From: Chrysomallon squamiferum
Taxonomy: Eukaryota; Mollusca; Gastropoda; Neomphalida; Peltospiridae
Assembly: GCA_012295275.1 (NCBI GenBank)
Contig: CM022671.1
Location: 20,008,822-20,072,821, forward strand
Reading direction: 5' to 3'
DNA: 64,000 nucleotides
The translations under genes and the position numbers were made by a program. Below, one piece after another: positions 44,263 through 59,269 of this stretch (position 1 is the stretch's first letter; the number at the start of each line of letters is the position of its first letter). The notes under the pieces are model-generated. The model ran no database searches. It was not told the DNA's origin and was given only the letters and a program-made list of their open reading frames with translations.

Positions 44263-46969
44263 GACTATATACAGTGTAATTAGATATTTCTGGAGGAAAC
44301 ATTAATGTTTTTATTGTCCAGAATTCCATTTAGAGTGCATTGCCGGTAAAATATTTTAAAACAGATAGGATATTCTTGCTCGTAAAAGATGCATTTCATG
44401 GACCAATAAATTGGAGGCTGTATTTAAAATGAAGGCGTACTTATTTCTCCGATAAACATTAAACATTTTGAACATGTTTTAAATAATGAAGCCGTGCTGA
44501 ACTGTATTCTTTCTAGAAAACAAAAAGAAGAAGAAAAAAAAAGATTCTTTAACTGTAATAACATGTCTGCCATAAATGAACTCATGTTTGTTTACGATTG
44601 TCGCAAAAGAAACAAAAGAAAAGAAAAAAGGATCGTTTTACAGACGATATAATTATAAGAACTGAACATCTGCCGCTTAAGCTCATTAAAAGATTATATT
44701 TATAGCTACTACCATTGTAGGTGGTAGTTGTCATCCTTAAATCGATAGATCTTTTAAAACAATAGCAATCATAAATAAAATAATAATGATCATGACAATA
44801 ATAATAATAATAGAAGCAGTATTGTTAATAGTAGTAATACTAGTAATAGAATTAGTAATATTATTAACAGTATAAATAGTAGTAATAGTGTAAATAGTAG
44901 GAGCATTAGTAGTAGTAGGCCTAGTAGTAGTAGTATAAGATACATTCGTATTATTAGTTGTGGTAATAACAGTAATAGGAGCAGCAGTAATAACAGTAGT
45001 AAACTATATGATAATAATTAAATATCAAAATCAGACTGAGTGTATGAAGTTAATTTTCTTGTCGTCTGCTTCTATTCCTTTGTCCTTTTTTTTGTTTTTA
45101 TTCTTCATCTTTAAGAATGAACTCAGTGATAATAATAATAATAAAAAAAATATATATGTAGAGACATTTTTAAAAACTGTAATAGCAAAAAAAAAAAAAA
45201 AAAAATACAAACATTTTGGCGATAGAAAATAATTTTTCCATTTTTTTGTTTTCTCATCATAATTCTTTGACATTTCTTTATCCTTCTTTGAGCTTATCAT
45301 TATTGACTATATTTACAAATAAATTCCAATCAGGACCAATTTATCATTAACATGATTATTATAGAAGACATATATATCGGGATATTAACAAGTACATGTA
45401 TAACCATAAACAATAATTATTATCTTGGATTTCTGAGATAGGGATGGCGTCAGAATATATATATTGATTACGAAATAAAATACGTTACAGTATTAAAAAG
45501 AAGTAGAAGAAGAAGAAGAAATATAAGAACAGTTTTAAAGAAAATGAAATGAAAACGGTGTTGGTCGGTACAAATGCGAATTACGGGTGGGGTGGCGAAC
45601 ACTGATTGCCATTTCTGTTTTAGAATATTATAATACGAAATTATATCTGGATAATAAGACCGTATATTTACATTATACAACCATCTACGTATTAGAAACC
45701 TTGCACAACTCTTTCCCTTCGAGTTTATTATTTATTTTCACACAAATATTTCAGTCATTTTGAAAGTGACACGAAGTTTACTACCAGCATAAATATTGTC
45801 GGAAATAAACCTTTGTTGTGGCTGGAGCATCAAATAGAACAAAAGCAGTTGTGAAAATAAACAGCTGACACGCCTGACCAATCTAATTCCAAGGAGAGAG
45901 TTTATCAAAGACGCCGAGTGCACGTCATCTACGCTTCATCATTATTATCTTCCACTGCGCTTGTATCACAGACACGTAAACAAGAACTGCACTGCAGAAA
46001 TCTTTAAAATATTTATTTCATCCCTATCATCAACAAATCGGCTTTCATCTTGACAAGCGAGTTCGGTTAAAAATGGAACCGGGGTTATTATCAGGACCAC
46101 GATCTTTATTGTACGGCGTAGTGCGTAGGAATAATTGCATAAACCGGCCGTGTGCTAATTTTTTTTTTAGCATAATCTTGCCAGTTCCGTGAGAAGGAAT
46201 GCAAAACATTGGCAGATAGGCAAAATCAGAAGTACATTCAAGTTCCCGAGAGAAAATGTTCGTAAAAAAAAAACCCTCAAAAACCCAACAACATTCAACT
46301 AGCCGAGACTTATTTAGTAACAACGATTAGATTAACTGTTTGCGGCATAACCGACGTCACCACCCACACTGTAACGATCACTCCCACTTCTGCTGCACAT
46401 AACTTTGCGTCTTTCCTTCTTCTTCTCTTTCATTGACACTTCATTTTAGATATTCTGTTATATCTCAGATTATCAACTTTCTTTGGTAATTGCCCTCCAA
46501 CCATTCGTCCATTCATAGAGTTTTGACACCATGATATCCATTCGAAGTTACTGTGAATTAGATTCTGTTTTGCTCTTTGATAACGACAGACCTGTGGAAA
46601 GAATTATTATTAATGCATGGATTGTGTTTGTATTATTAGGTTGTGATGATCATGAAGGTAATCAGGATATGTGTGTGTGTGTGTGTGTGAAAAAAAGTTT
46701 AACAATGATCAAACAACGGCAGCGGGTTTCATCTCTGTTATTATCCATATTATTCAACAAACGTGTGACTAACATCTAATAATTGGTGATATTTGAATAT
46801 GATCATTTTCTTTGTACAGATATGTCTTTCTAATATTAATTACAAAATATTTCGTTCTAATTTTTAATTTTAAAATCAATTTCGCTAAAATTGCTTTATA
46901 GTTTTTATAATTCTTTATTATATTAAAATCAACTTTTTCTCATTGTTTTGCAGTTTCTAAAATTTCTGT

Positions 46970-47000
<31 letters not shown>

Positions 47001-47139
47001 TCAATTTTCATAAAATAAAACAAATCTGTTATTAATATTAAAATAATGTTTTTCTTTTTTTTTTTTTTTCTGTTTAATATTAAAATAAATTTTAGATATG
47101 TCTAGCAGTCAACAACGCAAGCACAGATTTCCCACTTTT
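42791..47139. other. Intergenic, simple-repeat-rich
   Basis: Contains a pyrimidine-rich stretch (about 42970-43110), a poly-T run (about 43640-43671), an ATT microsatellite (44206-44260), degenerate AAT/AGT-type trinucleotide DNA (about 44770-45000) and a small (GT)n (about 46670-46690). 45740-46420 is slightly more complex. No gene supported. Confidence 0.65.
44206..44260. repeat. (TTA)n microsatellite
   Basis: About 18 perfect TTA units. Confidence 0.97.
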
Positions 47140-47290
47140 AGCGTCTCCGCCTTGATATCTGTTTTTCAACAGGAGGGTATCACAACGTGCGCTAGCGTCG
47201 TGTTTGCATTACCTCCCTTATCGGAAACGTGGTATCAGACGCTGGCCTGACTAAATTAAACACACGGTCACGTCCCTGCTGGATACGTAA
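47140..47290. promoter_or_regulatory. GC-richer non-coding island with several CpGs
   Basis: Around 47180-47270 the sequence is markedly GC-richer than its flanks and has many CpG dinucleotides (CGTGCGCTAGCGTCG at 47187-47201). This is unusual in this AT-rich, probably CpG-depleted setting. No open frame. Confidence 0.25.
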
Positions 47291-48045
47291 CACCTAAAGT
47301 AATAATAATAAATAAACATCACAATGCAACGTTATGTTGGTGGTCTGGTGCTTTCGTTATATAGTTACTGCTACAAGTGTATTTCGTCAGATTTTTTCTT
47401 CTTGTTTTGCATAAGGCTGAGTTACTTCAAAAACAAAAAAACTACAAAAAAAAAAGTCCAGATTTATGCAGCTGGTAAGGTGGTTTAAAAAAAAAAAAAA
47501 AAAAAAAATGACGAGAATTAAATATCTTTAATTAAAATATACTGAAGAAAATACTCGGTTTGAACTTTCACACATTTATAACTATTAAGTGGTAGTTGTG
47601 CTGGTAAAGAAAGAAATGGGGGATAGATAGATATAAATATATCGGAGAGAGAGGAAAACGGAGAGAGGGAGGGAGGGAAGACAGAGGTTGAATTACAAAA
47701 TTAAGGGGATACAAAGAGATGTTAAACTGAATGAGATATATTAGAAATAAGAGCTGTATGTATAATTTAGACAGTATTAAACAGTGGAAATGAATCATTT
47801 GCTACACATGATTCCAAAACTACAGCTATTATATTCAAGTGATCCGATATTTAAAAAATAATAATAAAGTAAAAAATAAAAAATAAAAATGATAATAATA
47901 ATAAAAAATAAAAAACGGTTGTAATATGTTGTGAGGCAATTAAAAATGGTTTGAAAACAACCAGATGGTGTATTAGATTTTTTATTTTATTTTTTATATC
48001 CGATGACGATGAAAGGGGGCTAATTGGAGAAAGAGAAAGAGTAAT

Positions 48046-48144
<99 letters not shown>

Positions 48145-48379
48145 TGACAAATCTGTTTAGACACAGAAATACATTAGATGCCTGTAAGTTCACGTTCTTC
48201 TTATTATTATTATTTGTTTTTCATAGAGTATCAGATAGCCACTTGCCCCCAAATCATCCCGAATACCACCCTCACGCTGAGGTTACTTTCAAATATATTT
48301 ACATTCAAAAAAATAGAGTTAAAAGGTGAGCGGTTCACTTACAACTGAAAACTCAGTGGTGCACGTGATCGTGAAGATA
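47291..48379. other. AT-rich and simple-repeat intergenic DNA
   Basis: Poly-A run near 47486-47508 and the long GA repeat at 48049-48142. Open frames here are repeat artefacts (Ser-Leu or Arg-Glu repeats). Confidence 0.75.
48049..48142. repeat. (GA)n microsatellite, 94 bp
   Basis: Uninterrupted GA dinucleotides. Confidence 0.98.
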
Positions 48380-48610
48380 TTGTCAACTTAAAACTCTTTT
48401 TCGGCATTTCCTGGCTGCAGAAACATTTGCCGCTAGATGGAGAGATAGTCACTGAAAATCAAATTCCTCTGCATACACGCGGTTCCACATGTCAAAACTC
48501 CAGCGTGGCAGTTTTTGGTCTGACAGACACAGTCAGGCGTCCCCGACTACGATTGGTGCGCACAACAAGATACTTATCACATCACTTCATCTTTCCGTAG
48601 GCATGGAGTA
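48380..48610. promoter_or_regulatory. Complex, GC-richer non-coding island
   Basis: Balanced non-repetitive sequence (for example CCAGCGTGGCAG and GTCAGGCGTCCCCGAC) between AT-rich flanks. No open frame. A promoter of an unseen transcript or an enhancer is possible. Confidence 0.25.
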
Positions 48611-49160
48611 CGTTGTATGATATATGACAATATTATCTCTTTTTGAAGAATATCACCGAGAAACAGGAACGCGTTTTAAATGATCTATAACAACTGGCGC
48701 GTGGTTGTTTTTTGAAATATGTGATGTTTTGAATAGGACAAAGTTACTGAAGTACAATATAAGTGGTTTTTATAGGTTTTGGGTTAATAAATAATAAATG
48801 CGTTATATTTGAAGTGAGATAATTTATTTCAAATGTTTGAAGTTAAGATGGTGTGTTTCGTTTGTTCTTGTTAATAAATAAATTTGTTTATGTTTGAAAT
48901 GACGTATTTCTGTTGTTTATGTTAGTAAATAAATGGTTATATTAGAACTGAGATGATGTATTTATGTGATTTTAAAAAGACTATCGTCAATAATTCTGTT
49001 ATTATCTTTCCTCTGTATTTTGTTTGTTTTTGTATCTCTTTCATTTCTGTTTAAATTTCTAGCTCGTTATCTCCACCCTGCAGTCTTTTTTCTCTTTCTT
49101 TCATTCTTTCGTTTTGTTTCTTTCATTATCAGTTTTCTTTTTCTTTTTTTATCTTTCTGT

Positions 49161-49199
<39 letters not shown>

Positions 49200-50923
49200 A
49201 AAGTATTTATTTTCATCACAGCTTTTTATAAAGAAGAAGGAAACAAATAAAAAATATGCCCACTAGAAAGAAGGAAACATTTCTTTCCTGATAATGTTGA
49301 TACTTTTCAGAATTAGTGACAAAATATTGAACTGATTTCTCAATCTTAACAAAGGTTTACTGCTTAGAATTTGAATCGTATTGGATGAACCTTTTGAAAT
49401 TTACATCTAACAAACTAATAAATAAATAAATAATTATGTAAAGAAATAAGTAAGTAAATAAATAAATAAATAATTAAGTAGGGAAATAAATAAATAAATA
49501 AATAAATAAAAAATAAATAAAATAAAAAAGTAAAATAAAATAAAATAAAAAAGTAAAATAAAGTTAATAAATTGAAATGCACCCACACACTCTCGCAAAT
49601 CTCACGTTTAAGCCGTTCACATTAACGCTTGCAGACAGAGTACAATTTTATTATTTCCATTAATATTTATAAATTATTAATAAATTCAGATCTCAGACGT
49701 TAACAGAAGATACCGTCTGACTTTAAAAACAAGCCATTATACATACGATGTACAGAAAAAAAAAAAGATAATTCTTAGGAACCATATCTTTTTCTCTGAC
49801 TTACTTCTGACTCGTCTACAAGCCTTACCCTTAACAGCAATTAATTCCCGTTCCATACAGCTTATTAAATGGTATTTTTAGTGAGTTCTAACCAATGCAT
49901 TTATAAGATAACTGATAACATTTTATTATTTTAAACCTAATAATCGTTTATATTAAAATCTTATATTCGTTCATTCAGTCAGGCGTAGCTTCGTTATCTT
50001 TTATTTGACAATCCAGTATATGTTTAAACTGTAGACAAAATTATTTTGTAATTTTTCATCGTCAACTTTGCTCTAGTTATCACTTTATTTACCTCATTTC
50101 GAAAGTGCACACTAATGTATAATTTAAGTGCACACGAACTTCTTTGAATGTAATGTATCTGATGACTCTGGTCTTTTGACAACTACATTTATACTGGGTT
50201 TTTAATTCAGCTACATCATTCTTTGTATTGTCAGTTCTAAAGGTCAACAAGAATAAAATATTTGTCAAATAAGAATTAAGCGTGAAGTACTAACTTTGCA
50301 GTGTTAGTTTCCCCAGGATTATTATATAGAAAATGAACATAAAAATACTATTATTATTATTATTATTATTGTTGTTGTTGTTGTTGTTGTTGTTATTACT
50401 ACCAGTGGAGAATATATGAATGTTTATGAAAAGACATATTAGCTTATTTTAATATTTACAATTGTTATTAGCATAATTATGATCTGAGGGAGGGTGTCTA
50501 CTTCAGCTATAATATGCGTTAGCAATAAAGGATATTTTATACATACCTTCCCTTAGACATGAACCATGTACAACGACTTTGATAAACCAGTTATAACTTA
50601 AAATGGAAATAATATAATATATGCACTTCGGAGAATCGATCCTGTGTCTGATGCGTTTTGATCTCCGACTTACAGCCCATGTGAAACTGAAATATCTGTT
50701 GTTATTTTACTATTTTACTTTTGAAAATCCAAACAGGAAACGACAACACTTTAACAAAGAATGATTTAAGCTTGTATGTTGATGCGTAATTTGTGTTTGT
50801 GTATATGTGTGCATGTGCGTGTGCGTGTGCGTATGTGTGTGTGAATCTGCAGATTTGTTTGTTTAAAGATGTTGCAGAAATGGAAAATTTTATTTTTAAA
50901 GTCCATAATATTACTATATGTTA
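48611..50923. other. AT-rich intergenic DNA
   Basis: Holds a poly-A run (about 49169-49197), long AAATA-type runs (about 49425-49570), the second dispersed repeat copy near 49610, and ATT/GTT repeats near 50350-50395. No gene supported. Confidence 0.7.
49597..49730. repeat. Dispersed repeat copy 2
   Basis: Direct-orientation match to 42435-42530, 7.2 kb upstream; see that entry for the aligned blocks. Similarity fades after the TTATTTCC(A/G)TTAATATTT block at 49651-49668. Confidence 0.6.
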
Positions 50924-51315
50924 TGAAGGACATTGTTATATTTACTTTAGCATTTCTTTAACAACGCTTAATTATGTTTGCCATACGTTAATACGTCACA
51001 GGAAAACACTGTAATATTACAGCGATACTTTTACAAATTGTCTAGACTTCTACAGCAGTCTTTTCGTTATTTGGAGATACATGTATATATAATCATTATT
51101 ATTTTAATGTAAGTAATACTGAAGAACATTGTTATATTTACTTTAGCATTTCTTTAACAACGCTTAATTATGTTTGCCATACGTTAATACGTCACAGGAA
51201 AACACTGTAATATTACAACGATACTGTTACAAATTGTCTAGACTTCTACAGAAGTCTTTTCGTTATTTGGAGATACATGTATATATATAATCTTTATTAT
51301 TTTAATGTAAGTAAT
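50924..51315. repeat. 196-bp near-perfect tandem duplication
   Basis: 50924-51119 and 51120 to about 51315 are the same sequence with only a few substitutions and small AT-run indels. Both start TGAAGGACATT/TGAAGAACATT and end ...TTTTAATGTAAGTAATAC. The high similarity indicates a recent event, or a collapse/duplication artefact of assembly. No coding content. Confidence 0.95.
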
Positions 51316-52439
51316 ACATTATGTATCTTTTTACATAATATTTAACACCAGGAATTGGGTCTAACGCCGTCTTTTGGATTTAGGGATAGTTTTGAGATTC
51401 ATAAGACCACCTTGGAATCCGCCTTTGCTTATTTAATTTCAGTAACTTCAGAGAACCGTGAGAGAACTGTTCATGAAAATTGATAGTGCTACGTCTGCCA
51501 GTTTCACAAATACTTTTTCTTCATTATTTTTCCTTATTTTTTTATACCTAAAACATATTATTTAATTTCCATAACTTATTCACAAAAATATCATACTCTT
51601 AGCACGTTTTATTGTTTTATGTATTTTAAATGACAGAAACGTCCGACAGGCTAGACGAAATAATCATAACTTCTGAATACCCAACAGATTCTGATTAGAC
51701 TCTACGTTCAGATATCTTTAATAACTGTTCCTTGGCTATAACAAATTGTCGACATTAATGTAATAAACAGCAAAATGGAAACATATGTCTATATACCGAA
51801 AGTTAATAAAAGTACTGGTATTACGTTTTTGTATTTCTTTATGTAGTCTAATACAGTTAGTTTTAAGAGAATAAGGAAGGAAAGGAATATTTTTCACGAT
51901 GGCTCGAAAAGTACTGTGTGTGAGGAATCTTTGTAATAAGGCTCGGCGAAGAATAATGGGAACTTTTGTTTATCAGTTTCAGTCGATACGCTCCTAAAAG
52001 TCTCCGACTTCGCAGTAAAAGTCTACCAGAGGCATTACTTATTAAAAATAGATATTTTATTTCAACCGAGAATAACATATCTTTCTGAAATACCTAAAGA
52101 CAGGTTCAAATGAAAACAAAAACTAAAATATACATAACAGTTTGTTTCAAACAAAATCTGTGATGCTGCAATGCATCATTAAAAGCAGAATTGGCGATTT
52201 TGACGCAAGTATGCATGGCCCCATTAATTTTAGTCATTTCCTTTCTGCTTTACCTCTGCTTTTTTTTTCCCCTTCACATTTCAGGAAAGTTTGGGTTGGC
52301 AGAATGTTATCGAACTTGACAGAATAATGAAAAACAATTCGTCTATGCACAGTGTTTCTGAGAATCTAGTATTTGAAAGAGACTTACTCTAGGAGTTGAT
52401 TGGTGATTTAGAAAATTAGCAGAACAGACTCAAATGACG
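51316..52439. other. Intergenic DNA, moderately complex
   Basis: No gene supported. 52150-52260 is a small non-repetitive patch containing GTATGCATGG and CCATTAATTTTAG words, possibly regulatory. Confidence 0.55.
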
Positions 52440-52860
52440 AGCAACCTTATGCTTACTCAGCTTTAAATAGGAGCCAATATCGGGGCACCTCTCAGACCCT
52501 TTTAGTCCTAAGTTGTAGAGCTTAACGGTCTACCATCCCATCGAGGAATACCTAGTCTCTCGCAAGTTTTATTTCATAATCTGTTGTCTGTGAAGTATCC
52601 GACTCCGTAACCCCTGACAGCTCGGCGGATGTTGATGCATGCACTGTCTACTAGAGTTATCTGAACACGGGAAACGCAACTCCTCTGAGCTTTGGCCTTT
52701 CAGTTTTGTATCTGGAAACATGGTCTTCTGGAGAAAGAAAAAACGTCAAGTCTGATTGATGGCGACACTCAAGGGCAATCACACACGATCCGAACAGACT
52801 TAGTGTACGAAGACAAAATAAATTGTTGTGACGTCCCATGATAATACTACAAGTTGTTTG
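52440..52860. promoter_or_regulatory. Complex, GC-richer non-coding island
   Basis: About 400 bp of balanced sequence. The longest open frame is 60 codons, minus strand. Its minus-strand segment 52839-52770 resembles 33334-33265 over roughly 70 bp (shared ATGGGNNGNCACAACAA start), so part may be an old interspersed repeat rather than regulatory DNA. Confidence 0.25.
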
Positions 52861-53026
52861 ATAGCTGTTTTAAATATATCCTTGGTGTAGTTTTATCGTT
52901 TGGGACTTACATAGTTTTAATTGTGTTAGATGTGTTTTTATACTGGACCGTAAATCTTTGTTAAAGTTTGGTTAAAGAAACGCACTGGAACTGATTTTTA
53001 AACGATGAGTTCAGTTTAGTGATTAA

Positions 53027-55179
<2,153 letters not shown>

Positions 55180-55450
55180 AATCCCTATCATATATTGTCG
55201 CGGAAACTTGCAATTTGAGGATTTAATTTGTCATTAAGAGAAACGTAGTTCTTGTGTCGCGTCAGTTTCACTTGGTTTGTTATTCGCAAGGCGGCAGTGT
55301 GCCCGCCAATGGTCAAATGTATCTCATAAAATTAATACGAACAAAGAAAAGTTCGTGTGTACGACTGTTAGACGACAGCGGATTGGTTAATTCAAAGTAT
55401 CAGACGTTTTAATGGTCTGCGCGGGAATTTGTTCGTTTTGATTATAGATT
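55180..55450. promoter_or_regulatory. Promoter-like island with CCAAT boxes and E2F-like word
   Basis: GC-richer island with CCAAT inside GCCAATGG (55308-55315), an inverted CCAAT in GATTGGTT (55381-55388) and GCGCGGGAA (55419-55427), an E2F-like word. The spacing resembles a CCAAT-dependent promoter, but no adjacent open frame is convincing on either side. Confidence 0.3.
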
Positions 55451-55775
55451 TAATTCGTGTGTCCATAAAAAGAGATTTATAAAATATTAATATAAACGCA
55501 ATATTTATCATAAAAGTGTGTAAAAAAAAAATTTTGAAAAAAATAATAAAAAAAAAAAAAAAAAAAAAATACGAAACACGATTAGAATTTGTGAATAATC
55601 AAAAGAATATTGAGAAAATGGTTTTAAAACATTATTAACAAAATGTATATTAATTATCCAAAAATATAAGCCTACAGTTACAACATTTGTAATTAATTAA
55701 TTAATTAATTATATATGTGTACACGGCTGCTTTCTTTTACAAAAATTTATTGTCTTTACTTATTTATTTATTTAT

Positions 55776-55784
<9 letters not shown>

Positions 55785-55839
<55 letters not shown>
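55785..55839. repeat. (TTA)n microsatellite
   Basis: About 18 TTA units following ATTT-type repeats. Confidence 0.97.
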
Positions 55840-55840
<1 letters not shown>

Positions 55841-56202
55841 AAGGATAGAATAACAAATGTTTAAATTACTTTGGAATCCAGAAATTGACGTCAGTTCGTA
55901 TTACACTTCAGCAGACAACGGCACGTTCGCTTGCACGTGCAGTGATGTGGAACCCACTAAAAAATGAAAGGAAGATGTTTCAAATATCATTCGCAATCTG
56001 AAATATGACACTAGTTTTTCTCTGGTGACGGGAAATTAACGATAGACGTCAAGGAAATAAAGACAAAAAAAAAAAAAAAAAAAAAGAAAGAATAAAAGAA
56101 AAAAAGAAAATGAGAAAGAAAGAAAAAGGTTAAAACAAATAAAAAAGAAAAAAAATCTGCTCAGGACTGCAACAATGATTACTCGGGAAATTACAAAACC
56201 TG

Positions 56203-56239
<37 letters not shown>

Positions 56240-56482
56240 AGAGAAAAAAAAGAAGTAATTAGCTAAATATTTTGTAATGCCATTTATCGGCTATAATTTC
56301 CAAAAGTTTGAAAGCTTTCATTTAAATGAGCCTGTTTTATTAACAGGCATTTCCACTTAGATTAATTTAATTATATTATTATTATTATTATTATTACTAT
56401 TTTTTTTATATATTTTTTTTTGGGGGGGGGAAGTAAAAATGGAATTTTTGAAGTTCCATTATTATTATTAGTAGTAATAGTG

Positions 56483-56524
<42 letters not shown>

Positions 56525-56548
56525 TAGTAGCAGCAGCAGTAGTAGTAT
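56483..56548. repeat. (TAG)n/(CAG)n microsatellite
   Basis: TAG repeats followed by a short CAG patch and more TAG. Confidence 0.95.
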
Positions 56549-56634
56549 TGCAATTATGTGTCTAAATCGAGAATCCCAGTTTATATAGTCATAAAAAACA
56601 AACATAAAATGAAATAATAATAATGTTATTAATA

Positions 56635-56666
<32 letters not shown>

Positions 56667-56680
56667 GCCTTCTCTTCCGC

Positions 56681-56713
<33 letters not shown>

Positions 56714-56829
56714 AAATAATACAATAAAAAAATAAACTCAAACGAAGGAAAATCGTTTGAAATGAATATGAGCTGCATTTTGTTATCAGCTGGGTTTTTT
56801 TTCCAACATGAAAAGAAAAATAAATGGCT

Positions 56830-57130
56830 TCCTACTTTCTCGAAATTTACATGACTGGTGCCTGAATCTTACGTGTGTATATCACAATGACCTAATCGAA
56901 AGATTCCTGTTGAGTAAAAACTCATAATGTATCCAAGTCGTCACGTAGTTGTACGATTACACAGCGTGTCGTCTGCCTGTGTCGTCATACGGTTTATACG
57001 ACAACACCGCGGGGTGCCGTACTGATATCATCAGTGAATTAAGGGTTAGCGCCAAAAGACGGACCACTGCGTAAGTTACGTGCGGCCGCCTGCTGTTTGA
57101 ACTGTATTTTGCGGAACATTTCTGGATGTA
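56830..57130. promoter_or_regulatory. CpG-richer non-coding island
   Basis: 56930-57110 has many CpGs (ACACCGCGGGGTGCCG and GTGCGGCCGCC) in an otherwise AT-rich desert. No open frame with a recognisable product. It may be an unmethylated regulatory or promoter patch. Confidence 0.27.
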
Positions 57131-57506
57131 CGTTTATCTTCTTCTTTTTTTTTTTTTTTAATGTATTTTTTTTTTTGTGTATATGTTGATAGTTTTCTGA
57201 ACTGTTGTGACATATGTAAATGAGATCCTTTATATTAGTCATGTAAACACATAAAGAATCGTCGGTTTGTTTACTGGTTACCTCTTTCTGTGTGTTTTTT
57301 TCCGTAGGGCAATTTCCGATGTGTCATTTTCAATATTTTTCGATCTGGCATTTTTATTCATTACTTAAAATTGCCACAATAGAAACGAGCCTCGTCACTG
57401 CTGGGGTTTTAAACTCAGACATAATAAATTATTATCTGAAAAACTAATCTAGGCCTGTTTATAATTTAACTGTATCACACGCTGTGTCGTATAGATCAGT
57501 TTGTCT

Positions 57507-57507
<1 letters not shown>

Positions 57508-57576
<69 letters not shown>

Positions 57577-57584
57577 CTTTATAT

Positions 57585-57644
<60 letters not shown>
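57508..57644. repeat. Adjacent (AAT)n and (TAC)n microsatellites
   Basis: AAT repeat 57508-57575 and TAC repeat 57585-57644, separated by 9 bp. They produce spurious poly-Asn, poly-Ile, poly-Tyr and poly-Thr frames. Confidence 0.98.
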
Positions 57645-57858
57645 CGCTGCTGTAAGTTCAAATACATTTTAAAACTCTTTTTAGTTGTTGTTTTCCTTTT
57701 TCTTTTTCCCCCAAAATATAATTATATTTTCTATTTAATTAATTAAATTTTAGCTGTTGATGATATTATATAAAGTTTAAAAGCAATAAAGAAATTTTAT
57801 AAACATTCACATGAATATACCCTTCATTAATTTCTTAGTTTATTTTGTTTATTTGATG

Positions 57859-57873
57859 ATAATAATAATAATA

Positions 57874-57913
<40 letters not shown>
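57859..57913. repeat. (AAT)n(GAT)n microsatellite
   Basis: AAT units grade into about 13 GAT units. Confidence 0.97.
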
Positions 57914-59269
57914 CGATGTTAATATTCTTCATTTTTTTAAAATTATTATTACTATCATTATTATTATTATTATTACTACTCTGTGTTACTATTATTGTGG
58001 ATGTTGATATTTGATTTGTTTAAATTTTTCTTTTTTTGTTTTGCTTGTTGTTTTCCTTCGTGTTTTTTCTATTTAAACATTGTGTTTCGTACTTTTAGCA
58101 CAGTTCATTAAATTCATTTTGGTTTTGAGCTTTTAATCGACTTTAGCTTATTATAACAGTTTGATGAATAAAGATTAAAAGCTAATATATTACGTAGGTT
58201 TAATGTATTTTACTTGGCTTTTCTTATGGTGTATGGTTTCTCTATACAATTTCAGTACTTCGTTTAAAAGCTTTGTTGAAAAGAAAAGAAAGAAAACACA
58301 ACAACAACAAAAAAAGCCCACGTTGATAAATATTTTAATATTTTCACAGGGAATATCACATTTCAAAGTCAAAGTAAAATCAATTTTTCCTTTGGTTTCT
58401 TTCAGAATCTTTATACAAAATACAAAATGAACTTAATTCTTTCTCAGAAGTGTACCATTCAGCTTATTTTTTTTTAATATGTGCGTATATACTCAGACAG
58501 TTGCACACACACACACACACACACATCCACACACATATATACATACATACATATATTCATACATACATTACAAACACATACTATATACATACATACATAC
58601 ATACAAAGTATACATTTAAACATATATATTTATATAAATACGGTAACAAATTAAATACTAAATGAAAACACACAAGGATATATCAACTACATTTTTCTTT
58701 TTATTTTGTGTATCTTTTAAGCTCATTTTATTATGGACATTCAAAACTCTTCCAGATCGTTAGACAGCAGGTGCATTTTCTTCTGTCCCCTCATTAAAAA
58801 TAAATACCCAATGTAGCAATTGTTTGTTGTTATTACCATTTTGTCTTCAGGTTCATTCTAAAATGGATTCTAAGAATTTATTCCGAAACTTCAAAAGAGA
58901 AAATTATTTTCTTTTTTGTACTGTTATTGTAGTGGATAAAGGGCTCTAAACCTGTTTTTCTATGAATTCAGTCTTTGTTTCCTGATTTTTATTAATATTT
59001 TTATATGCTTGATGATTCTCTAGATAACTACTACTTCCATTATGCTGAAATATTATTACAGAAGGTAATTTGTTTTGATTTAAATTAAGCCAACTCCTGT
59101 GTATATTCAGTTACTATAATCTCGTGATAATGCAAATTCTGCATAACATCTACCTTCCTACACTGCATTCATATTACTTTTGAAATTATACCGAATAACT
59201 TATTCAAACAGTTATCATAACACCATTGTCTAAATTACAGATGTTTATTCTTCACACCAGTGTTAATTC
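57914..59269. other. AT-rich intergenic DNA
   Basis: CA and CATA repeats at about 58504-58605. Otherwise no recognisable feature. Confidence 0.7.

Larger units (their letters stand above)
55451..56829. other. Simple-repeat-rich intergenic DNA
   Basis: Long poly-A tracts (about 55550-55569, 56066-56085, 56203-56236, 56684-56711), TTA repeat (55785-55839) and TAG/AGT repeat (about 56483-56524). No gene supported. Confidence 0.8.

Noticed and set aside
47851-48160. Open frames of Ser-Leu or Arg-Glu repeats
   Set aside because: Pure translation of the GA/CT dinucleotide repeat.
57484-57746. Poly-Asn, poly-Ile, poly-Tyr and poly-Thr open frames
   Set aside because: Translations of the AAT and TAC microsatellites.
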